From: Arthrobacter globiformis
GTDB taxonomy: Bacteria; Actinomycetota; Actinomycetes; Actinomycetales; Micrococcaceae
Length of the DNA stretch: 64,000 bases
Direction: 5' to 3'
NCBI RefSeq assembly: GCF_030818015.1
Contig: NZ_JAUSZX010000001.1
Span: forward strand, 4,030,001-4,094,000
Within the stretch, counting starts at the first letter, position 1. The number at the start of each line of letters is the position of its first letter. The notes under the pieces were generated by a model that searched no databases, was not told the DNA's origin, and was given only the letters and a program-made list of their open reading frames with translations. Shown piece after piece: positions 37,498-46,340 of this stretch. The translations under genes and the position numbers were made by a program.

Positions 37498-38169
37498 ATG
37501 CGGATCATTTCCTGGAACTGCTCAATGGCTTTCTATAAGAAGCGCCACCTGCTCGAAGCCCTGGTGCCGGACGTCGCAATAATCCAGGAAGTCTCCAAAA
37601 AGGACATCGAAAGCGGGGGCTACCCCTTCGCAGCCTGGGTCGGCGCCAACCCAAGCAAGGGCCTGGGCGTCATAGGACTGCGCCACGCCAGCAATAAAGT
37701 CATGGAACCAAGCGACCCCGCTCTGCCGTGGCATATTCCCTTCAGCGTAGACGGCCTGAACATCATTGGCCTGTGGGCACACCAGTTGACAGGCGAACTT
37801 CGCTACGTCCGCATCACGCACGAAATCGTGGACCGGCATGCCGGTTTTCTGGGTTCAGGACGGGCCCTGATCGCCGGCGACTTCAACAGCAACACCATTT
37901 GGGACCGCGAACACCCAGGCAGGAACCATTCAATGCTCGTCGACAAGCTGGCCGGCCTCGGACTTGAGAGCGTCTTCCACCGCCAGGAGAGCGCCGACCA
38001 CGGCAGCGAGATGACCAAGACGTACTTCCATACCCGCAACCTGAAATTCGGCCACCATATCGACTACGCGTTCCTCTCTTCGGCCATGGACGCGAAGGTG
38101 GCAGTAGGTGAACCTGATCGATGGCTCCCGCATAGCGACCACATGCCGCTAATCATTGACGTCACCTAA
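37498..38169 (+). CDS. Endonuclease/exonuclease/phosphatase (EEP) family protein
   Basis: 223 residues from ATG 37498, with AAGGG 5 bp upstream. The EEP core is complete: 'ISWNCSM' (Asn), 'AIIQEV' (catalytic Glu), 'LIAGDFNSN' (Asp and Asn), 'HHIDYAF' and the final 'SDHMPLIID' (Asp-His pair). No signal peptide, so cytosolic. The family cuts phosphodiester or phosphomonoester bonds with Mg2+; substrates range from DNA to inositol phosphates and sphingomyelin. Short members like this are often found in accessory regions. Substrate and partner unknown; it stands alone. Confidence 0.85.
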   Translation: MRIISWNCSMAFYKKRHLLEALVPDVAIIQEVSKKDIESGGYPFAAWVGANPSKGLGVIGLRHASNKVMEPSDPALPWHIPFSVDGLNIIGLWAHQLTGELRYVRITHEIVDRHAGFLGSGRALIAGDFNSNTIWDREHPGRNHSMLVDKLAGLGLESVFHRQESADHGSEMTKTYFHTRNLKFGHHIDYAFLSSAMDAKVAVGEPDRWLPHSDHMPLIIDVT

Positions 38170-38315
38170 CCTCGGTTAGAAGCCCGCCTGCAAGTTGGCC
38201 CACTCAGCAGTGGACCTGATCGTGGAGTCGCATATTGCCGGGACCCGTGCTGACGTCCATCGTCAACGACTACGCCCTCGTGAGCCCGCGCTAGTCTCGT
38301 GCCCTAGCCGTCCCA

Positions 38316-38774
38316 ATGCCCCCGGACATGGTCAATCTGTCGGACGGGCAGCTGGCGGTCATCGATCCCCGCGCCCGGCAGGTACAGTCCGTTATCCATG
38401 TGGGCGAATTCTCCTACGGTGTGACAGTCAACGCGGCGGGGACTTGTGCCTACATCAACGGCTTCGACTCCATGGTTGTGGTCAGTCTGTCCACGCAGAA
38501 AGTCGTGGCCCGGAAACCTTTGACGGCCATCGACGCAGGGCGGATCCACCTGAACCACGCGGGCCTACTGGGCTTCTCGATTGGGGGACACGACGGCAAG
38601 GCGCCAGTCGGCGGCATCCTCCACGTCATTGGCCTGGCCTCGATCACCGTCGTCGGCACCGCGCCCGTCGGATTCGTGGGAAGCTCGATCGCCTTTTTGA
38701 ACCTTCCGGACAAAGAGTACATCCCAAGCGGGGCCATAGAAGGGACGGTCACCCTCGTGCAGATGCCCCAGTAG
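38316..38774 (+). CDS. YVTN/YncE-type beta-propeller fragment
   Basis: 152 residues with three propeller-like units, including 'LAVIDPRARQVQSVIHVG' and 'FSYGVTVNAAGTCAYINGF', as in 40-residue YVTN repeat proteins. No signal peptide, and no ribosome site before the first ATG; the frame is open a little further upstream. Full-length members have seven blades, so this is probably the remaining end of a larger gene. It overlaps the convergent acyltransferase by 26 bp. Confidence 0.45.
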   Translation: MPPDMVNLSDGQLAVIDPRARQVQSVIHVGEFSYGVTVNAAGTCAYINGFDSMVVVSLSTQKVVARKPLTAIDAGRIHLNHAGLLGFSIGGHDGKAPVGGILHVIGLASITVVGTAPVGFVGSSIAFLNLPDKEYIPSGAIEGTVTLVQMPQ

Positions 38775-39840
38775 GCGTTCGTTCCACCTGCGGCTCGGTG
38801 GAGGTGGGCGTCGATTCGGGCTCGCGCGTGTCCGCCACGGGGCCACCACCCGATCCCCGGTTCCTTAGCCGGGCCTCAACGGGACGCTCGAAGAAGGTGT
38901 AGGCGGCGCCGGCGAGCGGAATCGATATGGCAATTCCGACGACGGCGGCAGTGACGCGTTCGGCAAGAGTCTCCGGGCCGAGTTCCAGTGCCGTCCGCAG
39001 CACGAGCTCGTGGACCAGGTACAGGGCGAAGGACCATTCGCCCAGTTTCACCATGGCAGGCGCACTGGCGAAGGTGGGGCGGCCTCCGCAGCGGTCACGG
39101 TCGGCATAGGCCGATATCAGCAGGGCGAAGCCAGGAATGCAGAGCGCTCCCGCCAGCGGCCCGGCGGTATGCCATGGCGCGATGCCGTCTACGACTTCGA
39201 GAATGAGGAAGGAACCGATGGCCGCAGCCGCGCCGACGCCCACACCGAACCTGGGCTTCCAGCCTTTCCTCATGGCGATCGCGAGGCACACACCCACAAT
39301 GAACTCTGCGATCCGGAACGCGGGGAACGTGTAGAACAGAGCTCCCCAGTCGAAGCCGGGGGCGAAGGCGAGCAGGACGGAAACGAGGGAGACGGCGGCG
39401 GCGAAGACCGCGGCGCTGACGCGGAAGAGCTTTCCCGGTTCGAGGCGTGACAGCCGTACCGCCAGGAACGGGAACACGGAATAGAAGAACGCTTCGCAGG
39501 AGAGCGACCAGGACACGCCGTTGTAGGCGTAGACCCAGTGCTGGTCGCCGAGCCAGGCCTGCACGAGGAGCAGCGAGGCCAGGAGCCTGGGAAGGGACTG
39601 GTCTCCCTGGGTGGCCAGGGCAAGGACGACGGCGGCACTCGCCGAGAGTGCGTGCAGCGGCCAGATCCGGGCAAACCGGCGCCAGTAGAACTGCCGCTTC
39701 GGCGTGTCTGGCTTCATGGACCAGGCCAGCACGAACCCGGAAAGCATAAAGAAGAACGTCACGCCAGTCTGCCCCATGGACACGAGGGGGTACACTTCAG
39801 GCACCAGCGTCACTGCCGCGTGGTACAGGACCACGAGCAT
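38749..39840 (-). CDS. Acyltransferase 3 family membrane protein (start probably further upstream)
   Basis: 363 residues from the first ATG. Conserved helix-1 His in 'MLVVLYHAAVTL', then 'TGVTFFFMLSGFVLAWS', 'FYWRRFARIWPLH' (the R-R-x-x-R-I-x-P motif), 'GVSWSLSCEAFFYSVFP' and about ten membrane segments; the C-terminal tail is charged. The family acylates surface sugars or lipids. The usual N-terminus 'L-x-G-L-R-F-I-A' is encoded just upstream in the same frame ('RLDSLTGLRFIAA') but without any ATG, GTG or TTG. An ATT at 39891, 8 bp after GGGAG, is a candidate start, giving about 380 residues. Monocistronic. Confidence 0.85.
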   Translation of the reverse strand: MLVVLYHAAVTLVPEVYPLVSMGQTGVTFFFMLSGFVLAWSMKPDTPKRQFYWRRFARIWPLHALSASAAVVLALATQGDQSLPRLLASLLLVQAWLGDQHWVYAYNGVSWSLSCEAFFYSVFPFLAVRLSRLEPGKLFRVSAAVFAAAVSLVSVLLAFAPGFDWGALFYTFPAFRIAEFIVGVCLAIAMRKGWKPRFGVGVGAAAAIGSFLILEVVDGIAPWHTAGPLAGALCIPGFALLISAYADRDRCGGRPTFASAPAMVKLGEWSFALYLVHELVLRTALELGPETLAERVTAAVVGIAISIPLAGAAYTFFERPVEARLRNRGSGGGPVADTREPESTPTSTEPQVERTPTGASARG

Positions 39841-40101
39841 GGCGGCTATGAACCGAAGTCCTGTCAGTGAATCCAGCCGGGCGCGTGAAATTGTTCTTTC
39901 TCCCTCGGTGAGACGGCGACGAACGGTCCAGTCTACCCACGAAAAGGGGCATTATCACAAAAAGGTAACGGCGCTCCTCCGGTCTTTGGGACCTCGAGTG
40001 GGACAGCTTGGGGCAAGCGGGACGACGAGCATTAAGTCTGTCAGGATGCGTCCTGACGACGCGCTTGTGTTGAGCTGGGGCGGCCGTGTCTGGTTACATT
40101 C

Positions 40102-41400
40102 AAAGTTGGATGGGAACAAAATGCCACTTATGCCAGCAAGGGAGTCGAGACTTCAAAGCTCGACAAGACCGAAGCTGCAAGTACCTACGCGCCCGCGGCG
40201 TCCACGCCTCGCTGGAAGCCAAACACGGCGTACACGACCGGCGATGTCGTGGTCAGCCCTGGCGGCGCACTGGTCAAAGCCAACTCGTCCTTCACTTCCG
40301 GGACCAGCTACAGCGGCACCAACTGGGACGTTATCGCGGCGTTCGCGCAGATGCCCCGTTACTACGACGAGGGCGGCAACTATGCCGACCGTGGCTCGGT
40401 GCAGACCATTGCCCGGAACATCGCCGACGCGCCTGCACTGGCCGGCTCCCCTGCCCTGATCTTCAACGAGTTCAACCTCGTCTCGGGCAAAGGTGATAAC
40501 GCAACGTTCCGCGGCGTGGGCGCTGCACAGTTCCAGGCGCGTGACCGCAGCGACGTAACCGCAGCGAACAAGGGAGTCCTCTACGCCATGCAGGCCGTGG
40601 TTGCTCCCATCGTGGACCGCAACAACGTCCCGTTCGATGATGTGGTGGGCCTGTCCATCGTGAACCAAGGCACGGCCATTGGCACGGATGCCCTGTACTT
40701 CGGGAACAACCGGGCGGACAAGGCGGCAAACCCGACCGGCAAGGACTTCTCCAACGTCATCCAGAACGACATGAAGTCCGACAGCTTCATCCGTTCCATC
40801 GGAACTCACGATGTCGGGATCAGCCTCGGCGGCTCGACTATCACCACCACGGCCATCCGTCTCGGCAACGCACAGTCCATCTCATGGAATGACAATGCCG
40901 GCGTCCTCGTACACGCTCTCCGCATGAGCTCCGCAGCCACGCTGCGGCTCTATGAGGGTGGCATCGACATCCGGTCCAACAAGTCCGTCTACTTCGGATC
41001 CAAGGCTGTCCTTCCCAACAACACGCCCCTCTACGGAATCAAGTTCGGCACGACCAACGAGACGGAACTAATCAAGCTCAACGCGCAGGACGCGGTGAGT
41101 GTGCTTGGTGACTCGCTTCAGGTGTTTAGCTCCGGCGATGTGGCGCTCAAGAACAACAAGGCCTTCCAGGCGCAGAACGCAGCCGCAACGAGCTACCAGG
41201 AAATCATGCGCCTGACCAGTGCGGACAACCTCACACTGTACAACGGCAAGCTGACCGTGCTCGCGGCGGGCGGCAACCTGCTGCAAAACGTCACCACAGT
41301 CCCCGCCACCCCCACCGGTGCAGGCGCCCTCTATGTGGAGGCCGGCGCCCTGAAGTACAAGGGTTCCTCCGGAACCGTCACAACCCTCGCACCCGCCTAG
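40102..41400 (+). CDS. Phage tail-fibre-like protein lacking its 5' end
   Basis: The coding frame runs for 432 residues to TAG 41400. The first canonical start is GTG 40249, yet tail-fibre-like sequence ('YASKGVETSKLDKTEA', 'RWKPNTAYTTGDVVVSPGG') continues upstream of it in frame. No ATG, GTG or TTG occurs back to the stop near 40051. The rest is beta-helix-like ('AATLRLYEGGIDIRSN', 'ADNLTLYNGKLTVLAAGGNL') with the ending 'GALYVEAGALKYKGSSGTVT' typical of siphophage tail fibres. Probably a remnant of an integrated phage tail module. A short ORF is coupled downstream. Confidence 0.7.
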   Translation, partial: KVGWEQNATYASKGVETSKLDKTEAASTYAPAASTPRWKPNTAYTTGDVVVSPGGALVKANSSFTSGTSYSGTNWDVIAAFAQMPRYYDEGGNYADRGSVQTIARNIADAPALAGSPALIFNEFNLVSGKGDNATFRGVGAAQFQARDRSDVTAANKGVLYAMQAVVAPIVDRNNVPFDDVVGLSIVNQGTAIGTDALYFGNNRADKAANPTGKDFSNVIQNDMKSDSFIRSIGTHDVGISLGGSTITTTAIRLGNAQSISWNDNAGVLVHALRMSSAATLRLYEGGIDIRSNKSVYFGSKAVLPNNTPLYGIKFGTTNETELIKLNAQDAVSVLGDSLQVFSSGDVALKNNKAFQAQNAAATSYQEIMRLTSADNLTLYNGKLTVLAAGGNLLQNVTTVPATPTGAGALYVEAGALKYKGSSGTVTTLAPA

Positions 41401-41408
41401 GAGTAGTC

Positions 41409-41540
41409 ATGAACCCCGCAGCAGTACTTGCCCTGATCGGCGAGCTTTACGCGCAAGTGTCCACCCTCCAGCAGGAGAACGAAGCGCTCAAGAGCCGGCT
41501 GGCAGCAGAACAGCCTTCAGCTCCGGGGCCATCTTCTTAG
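41409..41540 (+). CDS. 43-residue coiled-coil protein coupled to the tail-fibre gene
   Basis: 43 residues: 'VLALIGELYAQVSTLQQEN' then 'EALKSRLAAEQ', a leucine/heptad pattern. The ribosome site GGAG overlaps the tail gene's stop region and lies 5 bp from the ATG. Small proteins of this type follow tail-fibre genes in actinophages. It overlaps the end of the convergent acyltransferase gene by 53 bp. Confidence 0.6.
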   Translation: MNPAAVLALIGELYAQVSTLQQENEALKSRLAAEQPSAPGPSS

Positions 41541-43617
41541 AGTAGGCCTCTGTCAGGTGCATGCCGTCCCAGCGTATGGGTGCCCCGCCTGCAAAGATGG
41601 GGCACCTGTCGCCGGAACAGAACCACTGGCTGGTGTCCACGTACGTGGCTCCGGCCTTCTTGGCGGCAGCGGTGTCGGCTGTGCTCTTCTGCTTCCACGC
41701 CTGCGAAATGCTGCTTTCGCAGTCAGCAGGCTTCGCGAAGTTGTTGTAGCACTCGCTCACGGCCTTGCCGGTGGGGTTCGGCGAGAGGACCACGACGCGG
41801 GTCCCCTTTGCCTTGACTTGGGAGATGGCGTCTGACAGTCCGGCGACCCATTCGTCTTGGGCCGCCGCGTCCTTCGCGCCGCTCGCGAGGTTCACGATCC
41901 CGGCCACGGCGTCACTGACGATAACCAGGTCAGGGCTGGTCGCCTTGATCTGCTCATAGATCTGCGAGTGGCCATCGTTGCACCGGCTGGACGTCTCCGG
42001 ATCGTTCTCGATCTTGATCTCGACGTTGGCGAACGGGCAGTTCGAGAGGCCAATGCCGTGCACGCTGTAGCCGGCAGGTTCGAGCGCTGCCCGCACGCCA
42101 GGCATCCAGCTGATGCCGATGGAATCGCCAACGACCACAGCGTACTTGGCCGCTCCCTCGTTGAACGCGCACTGCGCGGGCACCGAAAGGTCTTCCGCGT
42201 TCAGGCAGCCGGGCACGCCCAGCTCTGTCGCCTTCGAGTTCGTACCTACCTCATCAATGGAGGGCGTCAGCTTCGGCCACGCTGATGCGGCGAGGGCACT
42301 GTCCAGGCTCGACTGCAAGGAAGTCTTAGCCAGCGGCGCTGCCGTCCCGGACGCGACAGGCTTGACCGTGGCACTGGCGGGCAGGTCAACGGGAGCGTTC
42401 TTCACGAAAGCAAAAGCGACCACCGCGACGGTGGCAACAGTGAGGACGCCGAGGCCGATATTTTGGAGTTGCGCGGACGCCGGAGCGCGAGAGCTCCGCT
42501 TGCCGCCAAAGGACCATGGCCTATTCCGGAGCTGGTTCTCAATCCCATGGTAGGAGCCAACCGACACGAGGATGATCGCGGCGATGATCGCGATATATGT
42601 TGCTGGCTGGCCCGGTTCCAAGAGTGCTTCAAGGAAGATGATGGCCGGGAAGTGCCAGAGGTACAGCGAGAACGACACGTTTCCGATGTAGACCGACACC
42701 GGGTTTGTCAGGATCCCGAGGAACTTCTGGTTCCCGCCGATGTTCGCGCCGATCACGACAGCCGTCGAGAGGACCGGGAGCAGCGCCCACGGCGCAGGGA
42801 ACGCCGAGGCCGGAGTAATGATGAACATCGAGTAGACGATGCCAGCCAGACCCGCCCACGCAAGAACCGGGCGAAGCCAGCCCGGCAGCTTGTAGAACGC
42901 ACCCGCGCAGACGGCCAGCAGGGCCCCCACGCCAAGCTCCCAGGCACGGGACAGAGTGGAGAAGTAGGCCCACGTCGGCTGCGCCGAGCTTTCCAGCATG
43001 GACCACGCGAGCGAAGCGACGATGATCGCGCCCATTGTCGCGGCGGCAAACACTGCCCGCCGCCGCGTGGACGCGCCCTTGCCCGCCATCAGGAAGACCG
43101 CGATCAGCAGGAACGGCCAGACGAAATAGAACTGCTCCTCAACGCCGAGGGACCAGAAATGCTGGAGCGGTGACGGCGGAATGTCCTGCTGGAAGTAATC
43201 AGTGCCGGCCGCGGCGAACCGCCAGTTCGATGAGAAGAACAGTGCCGCGGCAGCATCCCACAACGTCTCAGTGGCGCGTGCCTTGGCGAACACCACCCAG
43301 CCCACGAGGGCTGTCACGGCGATAGTCAGGACCGATGCGGGCAGCAACCGCTTGACCCGCCGCTTATAGAAGTCCGTGATCGAGATACGCCCGGTGTTCG
43401 CCCGCTCGCGCAGCATCAGGTTCGTGATCATGAATCCGGAGATCACAAAGAACACATCCACGCCAATGAACCCGCCGGACGGCCAGTGCAGCATGTGATC
43501 CACGATCACCGCCAGAACGGCGAGGGCACGCAGCCCCTGGATGTCCGCCCGGAACTTTGACTTCACCCGTGGCGACGGCGCGACTGCATGCCGGATGTCC
43601 GGCGCGGACTGCTTCAT
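41488..43617 (-). CDS. OafA-type acyltransferase with C-terminal SGNH domain
   Basis: About 709 residues from ATG 43617 (GGGGGAAG upstream). N-terminal acyltransferase 3 (about 20-400): 'RADIQGLRALAVLAVIVDH', 'GGFIGVDVFFVISGFMI', 'YKRRVKRLLPASVL', 'SLGVEEQFYFVWPF'. A membrane segment at about 395-415 leads to an extracytoplasmic SGNH domain with block I 'VVGDSIGISW', block III 'VIVSDAVAG' and block V 'WDGMHLTEAY' (Asp-His). These enzymes O-acetylate surface polysaccharide or peptidoglycan. It is adjacent to tail-fibre genes, and prophage-carried acyltransferases of this family change the host receptor; that link is inference. The upstream small membrane gene is on the same strand, 34 bp away. 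Confidence 0.9.
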   Translation of the reverse strand: MKQSAPDIRHAVAPSPRVKSKFRADIQGLRALAVLAVIVDHMLHWPSGGFIGVDVFFVISGFMITNLMLRERANTGRISITDFYKRRVKRLLPASVLTIAVTALVGWVVFAKARATETLWDAAAALFFSSNWRFAAAGTDYFQQDIPPSPLQHFWSLGVEEQFYFVWPFLLIAVFLMAGKGASTRRRAVFAAATMGAIIVASLAWSMLESSAQPTWAYFSTLSRAWELGVGALLAVCAGAFYKLPGWLRPVLAWAGLAGIVYSMFIITPASAFPAPWALLPVLSTAVVIGANIGGNQKFLGILTNPVSVYIGNVSFSLYLWHFPAIIFLEALLEPGQPATYIAIIAAIILVSVGSYHGIENQLRNRPWSFGGKRSSRAPASAQLQNIGLGVLTVATVAVVAFAFVKNAPVDLPASATVKPVASGTAAPLAKTSLQSSLDSALAASAWPKLTPSIDEVGTNSKATELGVPGCLNAEDLSVPAQCAFNEGAAKYAVVVGDSIGISWMPGVRAALEPAGYSVHGIGLSNCPFANVEIKIENDPETSSRCNDGHSQIYEQIKATSPDLVIVSDAVAGIVNLASGAKDAAAQDEWVAGLSDAISQVKAKGTRVVVLSPNPTGKAVSECYNNFAKPADCESSISQAWKQKSTADTAAAKKAGATYVDTSQWFCSGDRCPIFAGGAPIRWDGMHLTEAYSKKMAPELKAVLLPAGS

Positions 43618-43651
43618 GTGTGCTTCCCCCAGATAGAGACCTGCACAGATT

Positions 43652-43873
43652 CTACTTGATGGACTTAGTCCACTCTTCAGCGTCGGGGTCTTCAACTTCG
43701 GGAAGACCGGCGAACCAGGACCCTGCACCAGAGATGAAGCCGAACGCCATCCAAAGTATGGATATCTTCTGCCAAACGTCGTGGCCCCATAGCGCGAACA
43801 GCAGGGCGGCGATAAAGAACGCAGCCGAAGTGCAAATAAGCGCAGTGCGCTTGGAAATTCCCCCAGAAGTCAT
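43652..43873 (-). CDS. Small two-span membrane protein
   Basis: 73 residues with hydrophobic segments at about 9-28 ('ALICTSAAFFIAALLFALWG') and about 36-55 ('ISILWMAFGFISGAGSWF') and an acidic C-terminal tail ('EVEDPDAEEW'). No family recognised. It shares a very short divergent region (20 bp) with the unknown gene on the + strand, so their promoters must overlap, and it lies just upstream of the acyltransferase. The ribosome site is weak; the mRNA may be leaderless. Confidence 0.6.
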   Translation of the reverse strand: MTSGGISKRTALICTSAAFFIAALLFALWGHDVWQKISILWMAFGFISGAGSWFAGLPEVEDPDAEEWTKSIK

Positions 43874-43893
43874 GCCGCAAGTATAAAGGGGCC

Positions 43894-44742
43894 ATGAGAG
43901 TGCCCAAGAAGATCGACTATGGGAAAGTGCGAGATGCTAAGGGCATGTCTCAGCATCGAAACTTGGTCCTTGACCTGGAAGAACAACTCGCCTTCCTAGA
44001 CGCCAGCTGTCAGAGCTATGACAACGGCGTCCATATCGAAGCGAAACGTCTAGCAGTAACCATCCGCGTGTTACTCCACGATGTCCCCAAGGTTCCGGGT
44101 CAACGCGGCGGTGGTAGCTACAGCTTGCTGCACCAGATGGGCGTGAAGAGCAAGATGGGATGGTGGTCAGCTGGCGCAATAAACCCCGCAAATCTTGTTT
44201 CCTCGAACGTGTTGGCATGGTTGGAGTTGGGGCAGAGTTCCGACGGGGTTCCGCTTGGCGGCTACCGCAGCGTGCCGGAGGGCTACATCAGGCAGAACGG
44301 ACACAAGACGACTTTTGACGACTGGTGGGGCGCCCCCGTCATCAAGGACATGGCCCGAGAGGAGTTCACGAGAAAGGACCTCATGACCGTCTTGGCGAAT
44401 AGGGACGGCGGGGCGCATATCGGCAAACTGAACGAGAGGGTTCGTCGACTGACCCAGCAAGGCTCCATGGGTTTCGCCGTAGGGTTTGATGACGGATCGG
44501 CGCCGTGGCCACAGTCAGCGCAGACGGAGGACATTCTATTGAGCCCGATTCTCGCTGCGATGAGGACGATGGCCCAAGAGGTCGTCATGAGCCTCCAGGA
44601 TGCACGTTTCATGCTCGGCGATGTTCAATTTCCGCAGGATTGCTACGCGGGTGAACCACTGCAAGGGGGCATTGAGACCCACTACATTCTGGGCATGTCA
44701 CTCGAGGAAGTTCCCCCGCCTGTCGATTTGAACGAGCCTTAA
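43894..44742 (+). CDS. Conserved hypothetical protein of unknown function
   Basis: 282 residues, soluble, no signal. 'LEEQLAFLDASCQSYDNG' then 'EAKRLAVTIRVLLHD' and 'GGGSYSLLHQMG' at about residues 25-90 recall a widespread group of uncharacterised proteins with an 'A-x-R-L-x-x-x-x-R-x-L-L-H-D' helix and 'S-L-L-x-Q-x-G'. The later part has 'FTRKDLMTVLANRDGGAHI' and a long 'AAMRTMAQEVVMSLQDA' helix. Aromatic-rich and slightly lower in GC than its neighbours, it may have been acquired. It is divergent from the small membrane gene with only 20 bp between starts. I cannot assign a function; a defence or phage-borne role is possible but unproven. Confidence 0.7.
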   Translation: MRVPKKIDYGKVRDAKGMSQHRNLVLDLEEQLAFLDASCQSYDNGVHIEAKRLAVTIRVLLHDVPKVPGQRGGGSYSLLHQMGVKSKMGWWSAGAINPANLVSSNVLAWLELGQSSDGVPLGGYRSVPEGYIRQNGHKTTFDDWWGAPVIKDMAREEFTRKDLMTVLANRDGGAHIGKLNERVRRLTQQGSMGFAVGFDDGSAPWPQSAQTEDILLSPILAAMRTMAQEVVMSLQDARFMLGDVQFPQDCYAGEPLQGGIETHYILGMSLEEVPPPVDLNEP

Positions 44743-44831
44743 TACCCATCCGGTGGGCTCGATAAGACCGGTTAAGTGCCGCTTTTGTGCACCCCAGACT
44801 GTCGCTGGAAGGTCTCGTGCCGCGAAGCCGG

Positions 44832-46076
44832 CTACCGGTACCCGTCCACGATCGCCGCAGCAATCTCCTTGTACGCACGCCGTGTCTCGGGCTTCAGGTG
44901 GTCCAGAGTTACCAGGTCCCCGTCGGCCACTCCCCGGTCGTGCGGCACGGCAATGAGCTCACGGCACATGCCGGCCAGGTGTTCCTCGATGGCGTCTTTG
45001 TCCACGCGGTTGGAGACCTCGTCCTTGTCCGTGATCACCACGATTGCGTTGCGTGCCAGGTCCTCGTAGCCGTGGCCGGCCAGCCACTGCAGCGTACTGC
45101 GGGCGCGTTTGGCGCCGCTCACTGCGTAGCCGGCGGCGATGATCAGGTTGTCTGCGGACTGCAGAATTCCACTCATCGCATTGTGCGTCACGCCGGTGCC
45201 GCAGTCGGTCAGCGCCACGGAGTAGTAGCTGGAGATGAGCTTGCGGATCCGCAGGTACTCCTCCGCTGTGAGCGAGTCGGACACCTCGGGGTCCTGCTCG
45301 CCGGCGATGAGGTGCAGCCGCCCGGAGTGGTGCATGTAGCGGGACAGCTCAGTCAGCGAGTCGACGGAGTCGATGTTTCTCAGCAGGTCCGTGATGGTCC
45401 GCGGTGTGGCCTGCTGGTAGATGCCCTCGCCGAGGGCACGCTCCACGAGGTCACCGGAGTCGGGATTTGCATCGATGGCACAGGGCGGGTCGCCACGGAA
45501 CTCAGCCAGGGTAAGCCCGACACCCACAGTGGTGGATGTCTTGCCAATGCCGCCCTTCAGGCTGAGCACGGCTGTGTTGAAGCTGCCCTGCAGCTGGCGC
45601 GCGATCCGGCGCGCCAGCTCGTCCTCCTCGCGTTCCAGCGCGCTTGGACCGAGGTTCCAGGCGCCGCCAGTGGCCCGGTACAGGAAGCCGCGGAAGCCCT
45701 TCTTGGGCCGCGGCTTCTGCTCGCGGACGAACGACGTCGGCATAGCGGTGGCGCCCGCTGCCGGCACCTCCGGTTCCGGGAGGCTTTCCGGAACGCGCGA
45801 CGGCGGTGCTCCCGCCGGCTGGCGGTCCGGCGTCGGCGGAGCAGCTGCGGCGGCGGGCGGCGAGTCGGATAGAGCGTCGGCGGCCGCGGCTGCTTCCGCC
45901 CAAGACGAGCTCCGGATGGGACGGGGCGGTGCGGTGGGCTCAGGTGTCACGGCGGGAAAGGTTCCTGTCCAGGCGTCGGAGCCGTCGGCATTGCGACGAC
46001 GGAAGCGGCGGCGCAGCTCGGGCTGCTCCGCGTCAGTATCGGCCTCGGCTAATCGGTTATCCGCTGGTTCAGGCAT
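44832..46076 (-). CDS. MinD/ParA-like ATPase with long disordered N-terminus
   Basis: 414 residues. Residues 1-110 are Pro/Ala/Glu-rich and disordered. Then a deviant Walker A 'LKGGIGKTSTTVGVG' (about residues 160-174) with its signature first Lys, a switch-like 'AIDANPDSGDLVERAL' and a late 'IVVITDKDEVSNRVDKD' strand. Such ATPases dimerise with ATP and bind membrane or DNA. Actinobacterial versions with disordered N-termini are often linked to type VII secretion (EspI-like) but no ESX gene is seen here. GGGGGA precedes the ATG by 7 bp. Monocistronic. Confidence 0.87.
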   Translation of the reverse strand: MPEPADNRLAEADTDAEQPELRRRFRRRNADGSDAWTGTFPAVTPEPTAPPRPIRSSSWAEAAAAADALSDSPPAAAAAPPTPDRQPAGAPPSRVPESLPEPEVPAAGATAMPTSFVREQKPRPKKGFRGFLYRATGGAWNLGPSALEREEDELARRIARQLQGSFNTAVLSLKGGIGKTSTTVGVGLTLAEFRGDPPCAIDANPDSGDLVERALGEGIYQQATPRTITDLLRNIDSVDSLTELSRYMHHSGRLHLIAGEQDPEVSDSLTAEEYLRIRKLISSYYSVALTDCGTGVTHNAMSGILQSADNLIIAAGYAVSGAKRARSTLQWLAGHGYEDLARNAIVVITDKDEVSNRVDKDAIEEHLAGMCRELIAVPHDRGVADGDLVTLDHLKPETRRAYKEIAAAIVDGYR

Positions 46077-46219
46077 GATGTAGTCCCCCGGGACTCGCAG
46101 CGGCGTCCCGCTGCGGTGGTCGATTGGCTTGGTTCAAGCATCCATTCTAGGTGCCCGCGGACGACCTAGTGATCAGCACCCTGGGTAGCCGGTCACTCAA
46201 GGACCAGAGCGAGCCGTAT

Positions 46220-46339
46220 TCATCCGAGGGTGAGTGCCGCCACGACCACAGCGGCAGTGATCACCAGCAGGATACTCAGCCCCACGTAGCCCCACCATTT
46301 GGGCCGGCTGCGGTGCGGATTGATGTCTACGTACGGCAT
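46220..46339 (-). CDS. 39-residue membrane peptide, coupled to upstream small ORF
   Basis: 'MPYVDINPHRSRPKWWGYVG' then 'LSILLVITAAVVVAALTLG': a polar head with Trp-Trp and one membrane helix. The ATG is one base after the stop of the preceding 51-residue membrane protein, so translation is surely coupled. Both belong to a tiny operon. Function unknown. Confidence 0.6.
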   Translation of the reverse strand: MPYVDINPHRSRPKWWGYVGLSILLVITAAVVVAALTLG

Positions 46340-46340
46340 G

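Noticed and set aside
44743..44831. Possible tRNA or attachment site at the edge of the phage-like segment
   Set aside because: No cloverleaf can be drawn and I found no matching repeat near 40 kb.
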